Below are positions 61,367 to 64,000 of a stretch of DNA of 64,000 nucleotides, one piece after another. The first letter of the stretch is position 1. Each line of letters begins with the position of its first letter. Where the stretch lies: assembly GCF_013426895.1 (NCBI RefSeq), contig NZ_AP023177.1, positions 248,001-312,000 of the forward strand, in the 5' to 3' direction. Source of the stretch: Paraburkholderia largidicola (lineage in GTDB: Bacteria; Pseudomonadota; Gammaproteobacteria; Burkholderiales; Burkholderiaceae). The position numbers and the translations under genes were made by a program. The notes beneath the pieces were generated by a model. That model had not been told where the DNA came from and did no database searches. It saw nothing but the letters and a program-made list of their open reading frames with translations.

Positions 61367-63369
61367 AGCTGGCGTCCCTCGTCGTGATCGAGGGACGCCA
61401 GCCGGGCCGTGCGCTGCATGGCCGGATCGAACTGGCGAGGGAGCGGCGGTGTCAGGTCGTCGTCATCGAGCAGCGCGAGGTCACTGTCGGCGAGTTGCTG
61501 TTCGGGGCTGTATTCGGAGATTTCCGACAGCTCGGGCTGTCGTCGTGGCCCACCACCGTCATCGGAGGTGCCAGCGTCGTCGTCCGAGAGATAAGTAGCG
61601 GCGGGCGCGGTTGGAACGGCGGGAACCGCTAGTCCACTCCAATCGTCGGGTCGCGATGGAGGTGCATCGACGTAGGCCCCGACCCAGAGCAAAGGCGGCG
61701 GCAGCACGCGGCGCCTGAAATTGGCGTCGGTGTAGTAACGCAATTTCTTCGCCTTGATCGGTGCCAGGCCGGATACCATCACCACCGATTCGTCAGGCGG
61801 GAGCTGCATCACTTCGCCCGGCGTCAGCAATGGACGCGCAGTTTCCTGGCGCGACACCATCAGGTGCCCGAGCCACGGCGCGAGCCGGTGGCCGGCGTAG
61901 TTGCGCTGCGCGCGCAGTTCAGTCGCGGTGCCGAGCGTTTCCGAGATGCGCTTGGCGGTGCGCTCGTCATTTGTGGCGAACGTCACGCGCACATGGCAGT
62001 TGTCAAGAATGGAATGGTTCTGGCCGTAGGCTTTGTCGATCTGGTTGAGCGATTGCGCAATGAGGAAGCTGCGAATACCGTAGCCGGCCATGAACGCCAG
62101 CGCTGTCTCGAAGAAGTCGAGCCGACCGAGCGCCGGGAACTCGTCGAGCATCAACAACAGCTTGTGACGGCGTGTGATGCCGTCACTACCGTCGAGCGAT
62201 TCGGTCAAACGCCGGCCGATTTGGTTGAGGATCAAGCGCACCAGCGGTTTTGTGCGGCTGATGTCGGATGGCGGCACGACGAGGCATAACGACACTGGAT
62301 GCTCAGACGCGATCAGGTCGGCGATGCGCCAGTCGCAGCGCGAGGTGACCTCGGCCACGGTAGGGTCGCGGTATAAGCCGAGAAACGACATGGCCGTGGA
62401 CAGCACGCCTGATCGCTCGTTGTCGCTCTTATTGAGCACTTCACGCGCGGCTGATGCGACAACGGGATGCGGTGCATCGCCGAGGTGCCGCGTCGTCATC
62501 ATTCGATGTAACGTCAGCTCGAACGGGCACGCGGGATCAGACAGGAAATTGGCGACGCCGCGTAGCGTCTTGTCTTCGTCCGCATAGAGCACATGCAAGA
62601 TTGCGCCAACCAACAGCGCATGCGAAGTCTTTTCCCAATGGTTACGGCGTTCGAGCGCACCTTCTGGATCAACAAGAATGTCCGCGATGTTCTGCACATC
62701 GCGTACTTCGTGTGTGCCGCGCCGGACTTCGAGCAGCGGGTTGTACGCAGCCGATTTCGCATCGGTAGGATTGAAGAGCAGGCAATGCGAGAAGCGCGAG
62801 CGCCAGCCCGCAGTTATCGTCCAGTTCTCGCCCTTGATGTCGTGGATGACAGCAGACGCCGGCCAGCTTAACAGCGTGGGGATCACCAAGCCCACACCCT
62901 TACCGGAACGTGTGGGTGCAAAAGTCAGGACGTGTTCGGGACCTTCGTGCCGCAGGTACTGGCGGTCATGCAGGCCGAGAAAAACGCCTGCGGGCTGTGT
63001 CAGGCCCACCCCGCGAATGTCGCGCGCGTCGGCCCAGCGTGCCGAACCGTAGGTCGTGACGAGGCGCGACTGGCGCGCGCGCCATACCGACATGCCGACG
63101 GCGACTATGGCGGCTGCAACGCCGCTGGTTGCCGCGATGCCCCCGCCCTCAAGAAACAGGCTCGGCGCATAGGCGTCGTACCAGTACCACCACTCGAACA
63201 GTCGCCACGGGTGATAGAACGGAATGCCAAGCCAGTCGAACCAGGGCGAGCCAAGGCGCAGCTGGTAGCCAAGGTGTGCGGCGGTCCACTGGGTTGCAGC
63301 CCAAGTTCCCGCGACCACAATGCTGAACACCGTCAGCATCTGGCCGAACAGCACGCTGGTCCCATTCAT
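61363..63369 (-). CDS. traG: Conjugal coupling protein TraG (VirD4-like)
   Basis: 668 residues: two N-terminal membrane helices (about 10-30 and 75-95), Walker A FAPTRSGKGVGLVIPTLLSW (about residue 150), and Walker B LLMLDEFPALGRL (about 410). A GGAGG site precedes the ATG at 63369. It recruits the relaxase-DNA complex to the secretion channel. First gene of the tightly overlapping transfer operon running to 51230. Confidence 0.93.
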   Translation of the reverse strand: MNGTSVLFGQMLTVFSIVVAGTWAATQWTAAHLGYQLRLGSPWFDWLGIPFYHPWRLFEWWYWYDAYAPSLFLEGGGIAATSGVAAAIVAVGMSVWRARQSRLVTTYGSARWADARDIRGVGLTQPAGVFLGLHDRQYLRHEGPEHVLTFAPTRSGKGVGLVIPTLLSWPASAVIHDIKGENWTITAGWRSRFSHCLLFNPTDAKSAAYNPLLEVRRGTHEVRDVQNIADILVDPEGALERRNHWEKTSHALLVGAILHVLYADEDKTLRGVANFLSDPACPFELTLHRMMTTRHLGDAPHPVVASAAREVLNKSDNERSGVLSTAMSFLGLYRDPTVAEVTSRCDWRIADLIASEHPVSLCLVVPPSDISRTKPLVRLILNQIGRRLTESLDGSDGITRRHKLLLMLDEFPALGRLDFFETALAFMAGYGIRSFLIAQSLNQIDKAYGQNHSILDNCHVRVTFATNDERTAKRISETLGTATELRAQRNYAGHRLAPWLGHLMVSRQETARPLLTPGEVMQLPPDESVVMVSGLAPIKAKKLRYYTDANFRRRVLPPPLLWVGAYVDAPPSRPDDWSGLAVPAVPTAPAATYLSDDDAGTSDDGGGPRRQPELSEISEYSPEQQLADSDLALLDDDDLTPPLPRQFDPAMQRTARLASLDHDEGRQL

Positions 63370-63589
63370 GCCGGCCTCCGACTTTCTCCTGCGTTACGCG
63401 GCGAAAATGTGTCGCGTAGCCAGAAGGATCGGTGCTGGGTCAGTGCTGGTCAAAGACCGTTATCGAAAGAAATAGTGAGAAAAGAACAAGATTTCCAATG
63501 GAAGATAGCGGAAGCGAATCACAGCGTACTTATGCACGGTACAGCGCAAGCCGCAAAGACGCATCTGCCATGTGTCGCGCATCAACAAT
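63370..63589. other. Gap between eexN and traG
   Basis: 220 bases with no supported gene; may hold a promoter for the traG-trb operon, but I cannot point to convincing elements. Confidence 0.35.
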
Positions 63590-63832
63590 TCAGAATCTGG
63601 GCGTACTCTTCGACGGCGTGTATTGTGGGCCGTTACCAACGAACAGTTGGTGCCTAGCTTCCGACGCAGCATTGCATTCGGCCGACAGCGCTTTCGCATC
63701 GCTCGCACACTTTTGTTCGACCTCACGCAGACGATCGGGGTTTGCCACCAATGATTCCACCGTATCGATCCGCTCGGAATTGCCACAGGAGCTCAACAAC
63801 GCGACAAACAGAAAAGCGGCGATCTTGTTCAT
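63590..63832 (-). CDS. eexN: EexN family entry-exclusion lipoprotein
   Basis: 80 residues. Lipoprotein signal MNKIAAFLFVALLSSCGNSE (lipobox cysteine at 16), then VESLVANPDRLREVEQKCASDAKALSAECNAASEARHQLF and the C-terminal GNGPQYTPSKS. The two spaced cysteines and the end match EexN-type exclusion proteins. Its ATG overlaps the stop of the upstream gene. Confidence 0.83.
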   Translation of the reverse strand: MNKIAAFLFVALLSSCGNSERIDTVESLVANPDRLREVEQKCASDAKALSAECNAASEARHQLFVGNGPQYTPSKSTPRF

Positions 63833-64000
63833 TGTTCAACCTCTTCCGAGCCACTCGGCTGATGCGGAATTTCAGACTTCCCGCCGTCGGGCGACCCGAC
63901 GCTGCTGACCCTTTCGATGAAGCGAGCTAGCGCATCCGTGGGCTCTTTATCCAAGTGCAAAAGATAAGTGGTAAGCATCGGCGTGCGGCCTGCGAGCGGC
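63829..64000 (-). CDS. C-terminal end of an unidentified protein
   Basis: An open frame entering from the right edge reads GRTPMLTTYLLHLDKEPTDALARFIERVSS and ends with a charged, glycine/serine-rich tail and a stop at 63829, inside the eexN start codon. The four-base overlap supports real, coupled translation. I do not recognise the family from 56 residues; the location upstream of traG suggests a transfer or partition gene. Confidence 0.45.
   Translation of the reverse strand, partial: PLAGRTPMLTTYLLHLDKEPTDALARFIERVSSVGSPDGGKSEIPHQPSGSEEVEQ

Noticed and set aside
1..64000. CRISPR arrays, rRNA and tRNA genes
   Set aside because: No regularly spaced repeats and no tRNA/rRNA signatures seen on reading both strands.

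Overview
The window looks like accessory DNA of a high-GC beta-proteobacterium in the Burkholderia/Paraburkholderia/Caballeronia group. The call rests on GC-rich codon use, dense clusters of SDR, GST and TetR genes, a Tn4371-type Trb conjugation module, and many decayed genes and IS or intron fragments. It could be a megaplasmid, a second chromosome or an integrated element. I see no rRNA, tRNA or CRISPR array.

Layout. 1-5711: end of a sugar-type ABC permease, then a plus-strand catabolic operon (zinc alcohol dehydrogenase, 3-hydroxyisobutyrate-dehydrogenase-like enzyme, YciI protein, hydroxyquinol-type intradiol dioxygenase, maleylacetate reductase, PRISE-type reductase). 5712-8420: gene graveyard (transposase scrap, frameshifted GST, 3' end of a group II intron). 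8470-11534: TetR regulator divergent from two SDR genes and a broken RidA gene. 13-28 kb: a stress-response region built around an ECF sigma factor and its DUF1109/NrsF anti-sigma factor. It holds a bufferin (DUF2282) gene, remnants of its maturation genes, DoxX, a patatin, a DoxX-NDH-2 fusion, DsbD/ScsB, DUF1223, CcdA, a thioredoxin, an HD-GYP protein and a YkgJ-like cysteine cluster protein, interrupted by an IS5-family element. 28-35 kb: OYE reductase, AhpD-like protein and TetR, LysR, and a secreted beta-propeller. 35-48.6 kb: a second ECF/NrsF/bufferin operon with intact maturation genes (MNIO DUF692 and DUF2063), an orphan third NrsF and a chemoreceptor, flanked on both sides by related TetR/GST/SDR blocks. 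48.6-51.1 kb: TetR, SDR and two pseudogenes. 51.2-64 kb: minus-strand traG-trb type IV secretion genes with an EexN lipoprotein. trbE and trbL are each broken by one frameshift.

The main finding is a local regulon. Twelve copies of a bipartite promoter, (T/C)GTAACC-N16-CGAA(C/T)TA (one with N17), stand before nearly every gene or operon of the 13-28 kb thiol/metal-stress region, before both bufferin genes, and inside the 5' end of the first ECF gene. The motif matches the type known for Caulobacter SigF/NrsF. The two bufferin loci are complementary. Locus 1 keeps the precursor and DoxX but has lost most of bufB/bufC; locus 2 keeps precursor, bufB and bufC but has no DoxX. The precursors are almost identical in the mature region, so locus 2 may modify the product of locus 1 in trans.
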